A stretch of DNA of 24,892 bases from Gemmatimonadota bacterium (GTDB taxonomy: Bacteria; Gemmatimonadota; Gemmatimonadetes; Longimicrobiales; Gaopeijiaceae): the NCBI GenBank assembly GCA_021295835.1, contig JAGWBP010000032.1, forward strand, positions 1 to 24,892, written 5' to 3'. How positions within the stretch are numbered: position 1 is the first letter of the stretch; each line of letters starts with the position of its first letter. The translations under genes were made by a program, and so were the position numbers. Shown piece after piece: positions 7,230 to 14,917 of the stretch. Below the pieces are notes generated by a model. The model worked only from the letters and a program-made list of their open reading frames with translations, was not told the origin of the DNA and did no database searches.

Positions 7230-8763
7230 TCAGCCTTGCCGCGCCGCGGCGCGCAGCCCCTTCCACAGGCTGACACACATCACCAGCACCAGGAGGGCGA
7301 ACGGAAAGCCCGTGATGAGCGCTGCCGTCTGAAGCGCCACCAGTCCGCCACTCACTAGGAGCGTGATGGCGACGATCCCCTCGAAGGTGCACCAGAAGAC
7401 GCGCAGCCCGATCGGGGTGTCGATCTTGCCGCCTGCGGTAATCGTGTCGATCACCAGTGAGCCGGAATCGGAGGAGGTGATGAAGAAGACGGCCACGAGG
7501 ACGATGGCGATCCCGGAGGTGACGGCTCCGAGCGGGAGTGCCTCGAGCAGCCCGAAGAGGCCCAGTTCAAGCCGGCCGGCACCGACCGCATCGACCACTG
7601 CGGTATGGCCTCCGTCGATGTGCATGGACAGTGCGGTCGCCCCGAAAGCGTTGAACCAGAGCGCGGAGAGGAGCACCGGAACGACCAGCATGCAGCCGAC
7701 GAGTTGGCGCACCGTGCGGCCGCGCGAGATCCGCGCGATGAAGAGGCCGACGAATGGTGCCCAGGAGATCCACCACGCCCAGAAGAAGGTGGTCCATCCG
7801 TGCATGAAGTCGAGATCATCCCGTCCGACCCAGTTGCTGAGCGGGCCGATTTCGGCGAGGTAGTGGCCGATGCTGCCGACGAATCCCGACAACACGTCGA
7901 GGGTCGGCCCCACTGCCAGCACGAACGCGAGCGCCAGCAGCGCCAGCACGAGGTTGGCCTGGCTGAGGCGCTTGATCCCCTTGTCCATTCCGGACACGAC
8001 CGACACGGTGGCGATGGACGTGACCACTGCGATGACCAGCACCCTGGTCGTGGTGGTGTCCGGCACACCGAGCAGATGAGCCAGCCCCGCCGCAAGCTGT
8101 TGGGCACCCAGGCCGAGCGAAGTCGCCAGTCCGAAGAGCGTGGCGAAGACGGCCATGATGTCGATGACGTGGCCGAACCGGCCCCACACCGCATTGCCCA
8201 GTAGAGGATGGAACGCGGCGCGTATCGTCAGCGGCAGCCGGAGATTGTAGGCGGAAAAGGCGAGGGCGAGCGCGACGACCGCGTAGAGCGCCCATGGGTG
8301 TATGCCCCAGTGGAAGATCGTCGCCGCCATGGCCACGTTGCGCGCGGCGTCGGTGTCGGCGGGGTCGATGCCGAGTGGTGGACTGAGAAAGTGCTGGACC
8401 GGTTCCGCCACCCCGTAGAACATGAGACCGATTCCGATTCCGGCCGCGAAGAGCATCGCGAGCCACGACCAGATGGAGTAGTCCGGCCTGGCGTCCGGGC
8501 CCCCGAGCCACCAGGAGCAGGATGCAGAACAGCAGGAAGATGTTCACCGTGCCCATGAACACCCAGTCGAACGTCGATACGAGCCAGGCGTACAGCGAGT
8601 CGAAGACGCCGCTGGCGGCATCCCGGAACCACAGCACGCCGCCGACGAAGGCGATGATGGTGAGGCTGGAGACGAAGAAGACCGGCCTGTGGACCTCGAG
8701 GCCCAGGAACTGCGCGTTGTCCCGGCCAGCCTCGTAGCCGGTGTGTCTGTTGGCGGAAGCCAT
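7230..8763 (-). pseudogene. BCCT betaine/choline/carnitine-type transporter, frameshifted
   Basis: Inner-membrane transporter for quaternary-amine osmolytes. The 5' part (start to about 8505) gives the first two hydrophobic segments. The 3' part, in another frame (to 7230), gives the rest: AGIGIGLMFYGVAEPVQHF, IFHWGIHPWALYA, SGMDKGIKRLSQANL, the BCCT signature GWTTFFWAWWISWAP, and SSDSGSLVIDTITAGG. The switch falls in a five-base run (C on plus, 8500-8504). Removing one base restores the expected GPDARPDYSIWSWLAMLF and gives a 510-residue protein, normal for the family. Either a sequencing/assembly error or a true single-base lesion fits. The protein ends soon after the last helix, without a long regulatory tail. 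Start ATG 8763; GTG 8799 is an upstream alternative. Confidence 0.9.
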
Positions 8764-8779
8764 GGCGTGCAGGATAACA
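8763..8779 (-). promoter_or_regulatory. extended -10 element directly before the BCCT start
   Basis: On the minus strand TGT then TATCCT (8776-8771) forms an extended -10 of the TANNNT type, with seven bases between it and the ATG at 8763. Transcription would begin at or next to the A of the ATG, implying a leaderless message. This agrees with the absence of any ribosome binding site before 8763. No convincing -35 is seen. Confidence 0.35.
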
Positions 8780-8851
8780 CGGGCGGACGTGACATGCACG
8801 CGGCCCGGGCAGCCTCATGGCTGGCGTGGACCGTCGCCTATTCCCCGCTGC

Positions 8852-9079
8852 CAGCTTGGACAGGTCTCCAAGCCATTCCGGGAGGGGACCGGTCAGCTGA
8901 TTGTAATGGATGTCCAATGAGTCCAGATTGGTCAGGTTCGCGATCACGGACGGGATGGGGCCGGTCAGGGAGCTGTGGTGCAACAACAATCCGGTCAGGT
9001 TTTCCATCTCTCCGATCTCAAGCGGTATGGTACCCCTGACTTCCTCGTTGAACGACAGGTCCAGTACGCGCAAGTGCCC
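8852..9079 (-). pseudogene. remnant of a leucine-rich-repeat protein
   Basis: Three consecutive 24-residue repeats of the plant-type LRR pattern (LTGPIPxxIxxLxNLxxL): the units begin HLRVLDLS, ENLTGLLL and TNLDSLDI, and contain GTIPLEIG, GPIPSVIANL and GPLPEWLGDL. The frame has no start codon except TTG and begins directly after the TAG that ends the preceding gene. The LRR pattern stops after LSKL (about 8852), while the frame runs on without homology into the transporter. No signal peptide, capping repeat or stop belongs to it. It is best read as an internal fragment left by a rearrangement. The repeat identity is clear; whether it is translated is doubtful. Confidence 0.6.
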
Positions 9080-9592
9080 CTACCGCGGCCGCTCCACCCT
9101 AATCGTCACCAGATCGTTCAGTTGGTAATGCCGGTGGCGAACCGATGACGCGTAGTGCTTGAGCAGCCGAAGCGACAGTTCCTGCTCGGCTGGAACAGCG
9201 TGCTGCTCGAGGAGCTTGATCTGTTTCTCGAAGTTCGTGCCTTGGGGTGCGGCCAGGAATTCCATCACGACAGCGCCCTTCTCCTGGCGCACGGATACCC
9301 GCAGGCGACGCAGTCCCGACATGTCCACATCCTGTCCGGCCAGGCTCATGAGCACCTCTTCACCAGCAGCGCGCAGCTTCTCGGTCGATTCGTCGTCCCA
9401 TCCGAGACGGCGCGCGAATTCGTTCAGGTAACCGTCGAGGAGGTGGCGCACACCCGCATCGAGCGACATCTCGATCTTCCGCCGCCCGCGCACCCTGTCC
9501 CCCCATCCGGAAAAAACACTCCCCGACACGAAAAGGAGTGCGAGAACCGCCACGGTGGCGACCGCTATCCACACCAAGTACGAGGATTCCAT
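9080..9592 (-). CDS. membrane-anchored protein resembling a xanthine/uracil permease C-terminal tail
   Basis: 170 residues. One transmembrane helix (about 6-30) is followed by a basic RGRRK stop-transfer segment, a helical region (LLDGYLNEFARRLGW.., about 50-85) and an alpha/beta part ending ELSLRLLKHYASSVRHRHY with LVTIRV. I recall this ending from the cytoplasmic tail of some long NCS2 xanthine/uracil permeases; no search was possible. The preceding roughly 12 helices are missing: upstream of ATG 9592 is AT-rich, non-coding DNA carrying a promoter. It may be a truncated permease or a free-standing tail domain. The ribosome binding site is weak. Its stop abuts the LRR remnant. Confidence 0.5.
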   Translation of the reverse strand: MESSYLVWIAVATVAVLALLFVSGSVFSGWGDRVRGRRKIEMSLDAGVRHLLDGYLNEFARRLGWDDESTEKLRAAGEEVLMSLAGQDVDMSGLRRLRVSVRQEKGAVVMEFLAAPQGTNFEKQIKLLEQHAVPAEQELSLRLLKHYASSVRHRHYQLNDLVTIRVERPR

Positions 9593-9644
9593 TGTCTATC
9601 GTCCAGTTGTTGACTCATCCCGCCAGCCGGCTTCCCGCCTGGCC

Positions 9645-9685
9645 ATTGTAAATCATGGTTTACATATTGTAAATCATACATTACA
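9645..9685 (-). promoter_or_regulatory. promoter overlaid by two tandem 18-bp palindromic operators
   Basis: The minus strand shows TTTACA (9673-9668), a 17-bp spacer and TACAAT (9650-9645), each five of six to the sigma70 consensus, with a predicted start near 9638, about 46 bases before ATG 9592. Overlying it are TGTAAATCATGGTTTACA (9647-9664, perfect TGTAAA/TTTACA arms) and TGTAAATCATACATTACA (9668-9685, TGTAA/TTACA arms). Their centres are 21 bp apart, two helical turns, so two dimers would sit on the same face over the -35 and -10. This is a repressor-type layout. The regulator is unknown. Confidence 0.65.
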
Positions 9686-9770
9686 GTATCGACAGGCGAG
9701 CGAAGCGGTCCAGTGGGGATGCAGCGCCACGCCTATGCCGTGGGAGGTTGTCTGCGGACTGATAGCAGGG

Positions 9771-10478
9771 TCACGGCACGAGGCCCCGCTCCAGGTAGGC
9801 CTCGGCGGCGGCGATGTCGGAGGGGTAGGTGACCTTCAGATTCAGCGCCGAGGACGGCACCATGCGGACCTCGCCACCTATCTCCTCGACGGCCGAGGCG
9901 TCGTCGGTCGGCGAGATGCCAGCGCTCCGGCAGTGCGCGACGGCCTTCTCGAGGAGAGTGCGCGGAAAGGCCTGCGGCGTCTGGGCGTACCACAGATCCT
10001 TGCGCGATGGCGTACGCACGATGCGGCCCGCTTCGTCGGCGACCTTGACGGTGTCCACGGCGTGGATTCCCGCCACTGCCCCGCACCCCCCGTGGGCGAT
10101 CCGCACGCATCGGTCGATCACCTCCTCCGGGGGGAATGGCCGGGCCGCGTCGTGCACGACAACGATCTCCGCTTCGCAGGAGATCCCCTCCAGCGCATTG
10201 GCCACCGAACCGAATCGGTCGTCTCCCCCCCGTACCACGCCTATCCGCCGGTCCTGCCGAAGCCGCTCCGCCAGATGGTGCTCGTCGGCCAGGGCGACCA
10301 CCAGCTCGACCACGTCGCCCCGGGGCAGGAAGGCATCGGCGGCCCACTCCAGGAGCGTCCGGCCACGTAGCTCCAAGACGCTCTTGGGCGACCCGCCCAT
10401 CCGCGCACCAATTCCAGCGGCCGGGATCAGCACCGCCACCCCGGAGCGCCGCCCGGGCGACTTCGCAAATGCTGTCAC
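9771..10478 (-). CDS. ispD: 2-C-methyl-D-erythritol 4-phosphate cytidylyltransferase
   Basis: Third step of the MEP isoprenoid pathway: transfers CMP from CTP to MEP. 235 residues from GTG 10478. The nucleotide-binding IPAAGIGARMGGSPKSVLEL opens the fold; VHDAARP, TPQAFPRTLL, TDDASAVEE and LKVTYPSDIAAAE follow, the last two being catalytic and MEP-binding motifs. TTG 10499 in the same frame overlaps the dnaB stop and is the alternative start. It lies last in the long minus-strand unit, 13 bases after dnaB. The ispF partner is absent here. Confidence 0.94.
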   Translation of the reverse strand: MTAFAKSPGRRSGVAVLIPAAGIGARMGGSPKSVLELRGRTLLEWAADAFLPRGDVVELVVALADEHHLAERLRQDRRIGVVRGGDDRFGSVANALEGISCEAEIVVVHDAARPFPPEEVIDRCVRIAHGGCGAVAGIHAVDTVKVADEAGRIVRTPSRKDLWYAQTPQAFPRTLLEKAVAHCRSAGISPTDDASAVEEIGGEVRMVPSSALNLKVTYPSDIAAAEAYLERGLVP

Positions 10479-10491
10479 TTCGGGGCGTCCG

Positions 10492-11910
10492 TCACGCAAC
10501 CGCTTCCGGCGGGCCCGCGCCCTCCAGAACCGAATCGAAGCGCGTGTACGACTTGTGGAAGAAGAGGTCCACCTTGCCGGTGGGGCCGTTTCGCTGCTTG
10601 GCGACGATCAGCTCGGCCACCCCCTCGATCGAGTTCCCATCGTTGTCCTTGGGGCCAAGGTAGTACTCGGGCCGGTAGAGGAAGATCACCAGATCGGCGT
10701 CCTGCTCGATCGCCCCGCTCTCGCGCAGATCAGAGAGCTGGGGGCGCCGGTTGGTGCGCTGCTCCGGGGCGCGGCTCAACTGGCTGAGGGCGATCACCGG
10801 CAACTCGAGCTCCCGGGCGAGCGCCTTCAGCCCACGCGATATCTCCGAGACCTCCTGCACGCGACTGTCGATCCGGGCGGTGCCCGACATCAACTGGATG
10901 TAGTCCACCACTACGAGGCCCAGATCGGCCTCGGCCTTCAGGCGGCGTGACTTGGCCTTCATGTCGAGGACTCCCCCCGTCGCCGAGTCGTCGATCCAGA
11001 TCGGCGCTGCGTTGAGATGTCCCGCCGCTCGGGCCAGGCGTTGATACTCCTCGGGGGCCAGACGGCCCATCCGGAGCCTCTGCGAGTCGACACGCCCCTC
11101 GGCGCAGAGGAAGCGCTGCACGAGCTGCTGTTTGGACATCTCGAGGCTGAAGATTGCGACCGGCACCTCGTGCTCGATCGCAGCGGTCTGCGCCACATTG
11201 AGCGCCCACGAGGTCTTCCCCATGGAGGGACGCCCGGCGACGATCGCCAAGTCCCCGGCCTGGAGACCGGTCGTCATGCGATCGAGATCCCGAAAGCCCG
11301 TCGCGATCCCCGAGATTCCCCCCTGCGACTGCTGCAACTTCTCGATGTGCGCGAATGTCGGCCAAAGCACCTCCTTGATCCGCACGACGCCCTCGCGGTT
11401 GCGCGACTCGGAGACGCGGTAGACGAGCTGCTCGGCCTGGTCGAGCACCTCGTCGACAGCGCGGTCGTCCGGCTCGTAGACCCCGCGTATGATCGTCTGG
11501 GCCGCGTCGATCAGGCGGCGCAGCATCGCCCTGTCGCTCACGATGCGACCGTGGTACTCGATGTTGGCCGCGGTCGGCACGGCGTCGAGGAGGGACGACA
11601 GGTAGTCGATGCCCCCCGATCCCTCCAGCTCGTCCCGCTTCTTGAGCTCCTCGGAGATGGTCACGATGTCCAGGACGCTGCCCCTCTCGAAGAGGCGCGT
11701 CATCGCGCGGAAGATTCGCCGGTGCGCTTCCCGGTAGAACATTGTGTCGTCGACGAACTCGAGCGCTCGGGCAACGGCAGTGCCGTCGATCAGCATGCCG
11801 CCCAGCACCGAGGCCTCCGCCTCCGGAGAGAAGGGCGGCTGGCGGTCATAGCTCTTCTCGGCGGGTGATTGGCGGTCGTGGCCATTCTCGGGAGGCGGCC
11901 GGTCGCTCAT
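10492..11910 (-). CDS. dnaB: replicative DNA helicase
   Basis: Hexameric 5'-3' helicase at the replication fork, which loads primase. 472 residues, the normal length. The N-terminal helical domain (about 25-130, PPFSPEAEASVLGGML..) and linker lead to the RecA-like C-terminal domain: Walker A GRPSMGKTS at 226-234, Walker B LVVVDYIQL with Asp336, arginine/Q-loop region RESGAIEQDADLVIFLYRPE, and RNGPTGKVDLFF near the end. No intein interrupts the P-loop, a common insertion site in this family. ATG 11910 follows a short Pro/Asp-rich N-terminal extension. Confidence 0.97.
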   Translation of the reverse strand: MSDRPPPENGHDRQSPAEKSYDRQPPFSPEAEASVLGGMLIDGTAVARALEFVDDTMFYREAHRRIFRAMTRLFERGSVLDIVTISEELKKRDELEGSGGIDYLSSLLDAVPTAANIEYHGRIVSDRAMLRRLIDAAQTIIRGVYEPDDRAVDEVLDQAEQLVYRVSESRNREGVVRIKEVLWPTFAHIEKLQQSQGGISGIATGFRDLDRMTTGLQAGDLAIVAGRPSMGKTSWALNVAQTAAIEHEVPVAIFSLEMSKQQLVQRFLCAEGRVDSQRLRMGRLAPEEYQRLARAAGHLNAAPIWIDDSATGGVLDMKAKSRRLKAEADLGLVVVDYIQLMSGTARIDSRVQEVSEISRGLKALARELELPVIALSQLSRAPEQRTNRRPQLSDLRESGAIEQDADLVIFLYRPEYYLGPKDNDGNSIEGVAELIVAKQRNGPTGKVDLFFHKSYTRFDSVLEGAGPPEAVA

Positions 11911-11958
11911 CGCCGACCCCCTGCCTCCAGCGGGCCGCCCGAAGCTGCCCAGGAGCGG

Positions 11959-12720
11959 CTATGCGGCATCGTTCGCTCCGTCGATCACTCGGCAGAGGAG
12001 CTGCAGGTCGGCCCATGCGAGACGGCTGAGGCCGGGGTTGCGAAGGAGCGCCGCAGGGTGGTACGTCACCACAAGGGGAACGCCCTGGTAGCTGTGCACC
12101 TCGCCCCGCAGCTTGCCGAGGGGCCGGTTTTCGCCCACGAGCCACCTCGCGGCGAAGGACCCGACGCCGACTAGCACCTCGGGGGCTACGACCTCGATCT
12201 GTCTCTTGAGCAGCGGCGCACAGCTCCCGATCTCGTCGGGGAGCGGGTCGCGGTTCCCGGGGGGGCGGCACTTGAGGACATTGCAGATGTAGACCGACTC
12301 GCCCCGGGAGAGCCCCACCGCGGCGAGCATCAGGTCCAGGAGCCGACCCGCCTGGCCGACGAAGGGCACTCCGGTGGCGTCCTCCCTCGCGCCGGGCGCC
12401 TCGCCGACAACCATCACCCGCCCCTCCGGATTGCCGTCCGCGAAGACGACGTGCTGCCGACCATCCGAGAGGCGGCAGCGCGTGCAAGCCAGCGCGGCAT
12501 CGCGTAGCTGCCCGTGGTCGAGGTCACCGACGACCTGCGCGAGGTCGGCGGCGCTGCCGGCCGGCGCGGGGGAGTCCGCAGAGACGATCCGCCTCGGTAC
12601 CTGCGCCACATTGGCGAGCGCCTGCCTTCGGTCGAGGCCGTGGAGCACCACATCGGGTTCGCCGAGGCGGCGGCGCTGCTCCAGGTAGGCCGCGAAGGCA
12701 CTGCGCACCTCAGGATTCAC
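11959..12720 (-). CDS. uracil-DNA glycosylase, family 4 (Fe-S)
   Basis: Removes uracil from DNA at the start of base excision repair. 253 residues from GTG 12720. The Cys ligands of the 4Fe-4S cluster are visible: ACTRC in the N-terminal half, LKCRPPGNRDP, and Cys in EIGSCAP. Motif A is GEAPGAREDATGVPFVGQAG and motif B is TYHPAALLRNP. The reading frame is open 150 bases further upstream, but those residues are a shadow of coaBC. GTG 12720 overlaps the coaBC stop by 11 bases, which suggests translational coupling. The N-terminal 80 residues are variable and Ala/Arg-rich, as often in this family. Confidence 0.93.
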   Translation of the reverse strand: MNPEVRSAFAAYLEQRRRLGEPDVVLHGLDRRQALANVAQVPRRIVSADSPAPAGSAADLAQVVGDLDHGQLRDAALACTRCRLSDGRQHVVFADGNPEGRVMVVGEAPGAREDATGVPFVGQAGRLLDLMLAAVGLSRGESVYICNVLKCRPPGNRDPLPDEIGSCAPLLKRQIEVVAPEVLVGVGSFAARWLVGENRPLGKLRGEVHSYQGVPLVVTYHPAALLRNPGLSRLAWADLQLLCRVIDGANDAA

Positions 12721-13966
12721 GCGCTGCCAGCCGCTTCTCCACGATCTCGACCACCTCCCAGGCGACGCGGAATTTGTCCATGAGCGGCAGCTCCCGGGCG
12801 GAGCCGTCCGGATGCACGATCGTGACCCGGTTCGTATCCGCCTCGAAGCCGCTGTCGCGCTCGGTCGCAAGGTTGCCCACTATCAGGTCGAACCCCTTCT
12901 CCTGGATCTTCGTCGTGGCCCGGGACACCAGATCGTCGATCTCGAGCGCGAAGCCGACCGCAACCGACCCCGGCTTCATCGCCGAGACCGCAGCAGCAGC
13001 CACGTCGGGGTTGGCGGCGAGCGTGACCGACCAGGTGTCCCCCACCTCTCTTCGCCTGATCTTGCCCCGCGTGGGATCGGCGGGGCAATAGTCCGAGACG
13101 GCCGCCGAGAAGATGGCCGCTGTCGCGCTCCCGGCTACATCGAGTACCGCGTCCCGCATCTCCCGTGCCGACTCGACTGCCACCACGTCGACGCCCGACG
13201 GCATTGGAAGTGCGGACGGCCCAGTCACGAGCGTCACCTCGGCACCGTGCATCCACGCCGCGCGGGCCAGCGCCACCCCCGTCTTGCCGGAGGAGCGATT
13301 GCCGAAGTAGCGGACCTGGTCGACGCGCTCGCGGGTTGGGCCGCCGGTCACCAGCACCTTGGCGCCGACCAGCGCGCCGTCGCACCCGAGGGCCCGGCCC
13401 ACCGCGTCCACGATGTCGCCGGGCGCTGCCAGCCTTCCCAGCCCCTCCGCTTCGCCCACCGCCAGAGGGCCAGCAACAGGGCCGACGACCGCACACCCCC
13501 TGGCCGCGAGCGTCGCGAGGTTCTCGCGCGTGGGGGGGTGTGCGTACATCCGGTCGTTCATGGCGGGGGCCAGCACCACCGGAGCGTCGGCGGCGACCAT
13601 CACAGTCGAGAGGAGGTCGCTGGCACGTCCGGACGATGCCCGCGCGATGAAGTCGGCGGTGGAGGGCGCGATGCAGACACAGTCGGCATCGCGGCCCAGC
13701 GATATGTGCAGAGCGGCACCGCCGACCGCGAAGAGATCGACCAGCGCACCCCGGCCGGTCACGCCCTCGAAGGAGAGAGGCGCGACGAAGCGGCGGGCGG
13801 CGTCCGTTAGGACCACGTCGACTTCGGCACCCAGCAGCGTCAGGTCACGGGCCAGCTGGACGGACCTGTACGCCGCCACGCCTCCGCAGACCCCCAGCAC
13901 AACCCGGCTGCCCGCCCAGGGTGGCGACGGCACCCGGGCGTCCGGCGTCGCAACGCCGGACTCCAC
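12710..13966 (-). CDS. coaBC: bifunctional phosphopantothenoylcysteine decarboxylase / synthetase
   Basis: Joins cysteine to 4'-phosphopantothenate (CoaB) and decarboxylates the product (CoaC, FMN-dependent) in coenzyme A synthesis. 418 residues from GTG 13966. The CoaC half (about 20-190) has GVCGGVAAYR, the active-site His in LHISLGRDAD, and PAMNDRMYAHP. The CoaB half (about 200-415) has TGGPTRERVDQVRYFGNRSS followed by GK, AAVSDYCPA, and a GFALE segment. It sits between rpoZ and udg, part of the widely conserved yicC-gmk-rpoZ-coaBC order. The start lies six bases after the rpoZ stop. Confidence 0.96.
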   Translation of the reverse strand: MESGVATPDARVPSPPWAGSRVVLGVCGGVAAYRSVQLARDLTLLGAEVDVVLTDAARRFVAPLSFEGVTGRGALVDLFAVGGAALHISLGRDADCVCIAPSTADFIARASSGRASDLLSTVMVAADAPVVLAPAMNDRMYAHPPTRENLATLAARGCAVVGPVAGPLAVGEAEGLGRLAAPGDIVDAVGRALGCDGALVGAKVLVTGGPTRERVDQVRYFGNRSSGKTGVALARAAWMHGAEVTLVTGPSALPMPSGVDVVAVESAREMRDAVLDVAGSATAAIFSAAVSDYCPADPTRGKIRRREVGDTWSVTLAANPDVAAAAVSAMKPGSVAVGFALEIDDLVSRATTKIQEKGFDLIVGNLATERDSGFEADTNRVTIVHPDGSARELPLMDKFRVAWEVVEIVEKRLAARES

Positions 13967-13972
13967 CTCTAG

Positions 13973-14191
13973 CTACTCGGCTTCCGGTCGGCGGCGCCTG
14001 ACCAGTCGGTATTCGACCTGTCCCGAAGTGATCGCCTCCAGGGCCCGGGTGGAGAGCTTCTTCTGGTCGGCCAGGGGGCGCACCTCCATGGGGAGGATGT
14101 TCAGCTCGCGGGCGTACCTGGCGGCTACGAGGACGCCCTGGTACTTGCTCTGGTTGTGCTCGGCCACCTCGGCGGCGGTGAATACCCTCAT
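13973..14191 (-). CDS. rpoZ: DNA-directed RNA polymerase omega subunit
   Basis: Small chaperone-like subunit that helps the beta' subunit assemble. 72 residues. The core (YQGVLVAARYARELN, then KKLSTRALEAITSGQVEY) matches the omega fold. A strong GAGGAG lies just ahead of ATG 14191, one of the clearest ribosome binding sites in this operon. Its place between gmk and coaBC is the classic location. The family ppGpp-site residues cannot be judged confidently from the sequence alone. Confidence 0.92.
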   Translation of the reverse strand: MRVFTAAEVAEHNQSKYQGVLVAARYARELNILPMEVRPLADQKKLSTRALEAITSGQVEYRLVRRRRPEAE

Positions 14192-14206
14192 TGGCTCTCC
14201 TCGCTG

Positions 14207-14917
14207 CTAGCTGTCCTGTACCTTGGCCTCATCTGCGCGGTCGGAGGCCCCTTCCGCGGCCGCACGCCCCCCAAGCGCCCGCAGCCGTGCGATCTCGGCC
14301 CGCGCACCCGCCTCCAGATCGCGGCAGAGGACCGCCGCCTCCGGCGCTCCGATCCGGCCCGGAGGCGCTCCCCGCCAGTGGGCCAGGACATCGGCCACCG
14401 TCTGGTCCAGCGCATCGTTGACGACGAAGCACTCGAAGCTAGAGGCACCTCCAAGCTCCCCGAGCGAGGTGCGCAGGCGGCGCACGATCCGGCCCGGCGA
14501 CTCCGTGCCCCTGCCGTCCAGGCGGTCGATCCACGCGTCCGCGTCCGGGGGGACGATGAAGATAACGCATGCGCCCACACCATGCCGCAGCACCTGTGCG
14601 GCACCCTGCACATCGATGTCGAGCACCGGAGCTCGGCGCCCGGCACGGCGAAGGCTCGCTAAGGGCGTGCCGTAGTAGTCGCCGTGCACCACCGCGTGCT
14701 CCAGGAGCTCGCCGCCCGCGACCATCGCCCGGAAGTCGGCTCGCGACACGAAGAGGTACTCGCGACCGTGCTCCTCCCCGGCGCGTGGTCTCCTAGTGGT
14801 TGCCGATACCGAGAAGACGAAGCGGTCCGGACGGCTCGCCACGACGCGCCTCGCAATGGTCGTCTTCCCCGCGCCCGAAGGGCCGACCAGGACGAGCGCG
14901 GCGGGCTCGCTCCTCAC
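14207..14917 (-). CDS. gmk: guanylate kinase
   Basis: Phosphorylates GMP/dGMP with ATP to GDP/dGDP. 236 residues from GTG 14917, whose GTGA overlaps the yicC stop. P-loop GPSGAGKT is at 12-19; the GMP-binding segment SVSATTRRPRAGEEHGREY, HAVVHGDYYGTP and LDIDVQGAAQV follow, then a lid with the RIVRRL arginines. It is about 30 residues longer than usual, due to a charged Arg/Ala/Glu-rich C-terminal extension after LAHWRG. The open frame extends 255 bases upstream, but that is a shadow of yicC. Confidence 0.95.
   Translation of the reverse strand: MRSEPAALVLVGPSGAGKTTIARRVVASRPDRFVFSVSATTRRPRAGEEHGREYLFVSRADFRAMVAGGELLEHAVVHGDYYGTPLASLRRAGRRAPVLDIDVQGAAQVLRHGVGACVIFIVPPDADAWIDRLDGRGTESPGRIVRRLRTSLGELGGASSFECFVVNDALDQTVADVLAHWRGAPPGRIGAPEAAVLCRDLEAGARAEIARLRALGGRAAAEGASDRADEAKVQDS

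Noticed and set aside
9727..9743. CCACG/CGTGG hairpin after ispD as a terminator
   Set aside because: Only a five-base stem with a seven-base loop and no T-run.
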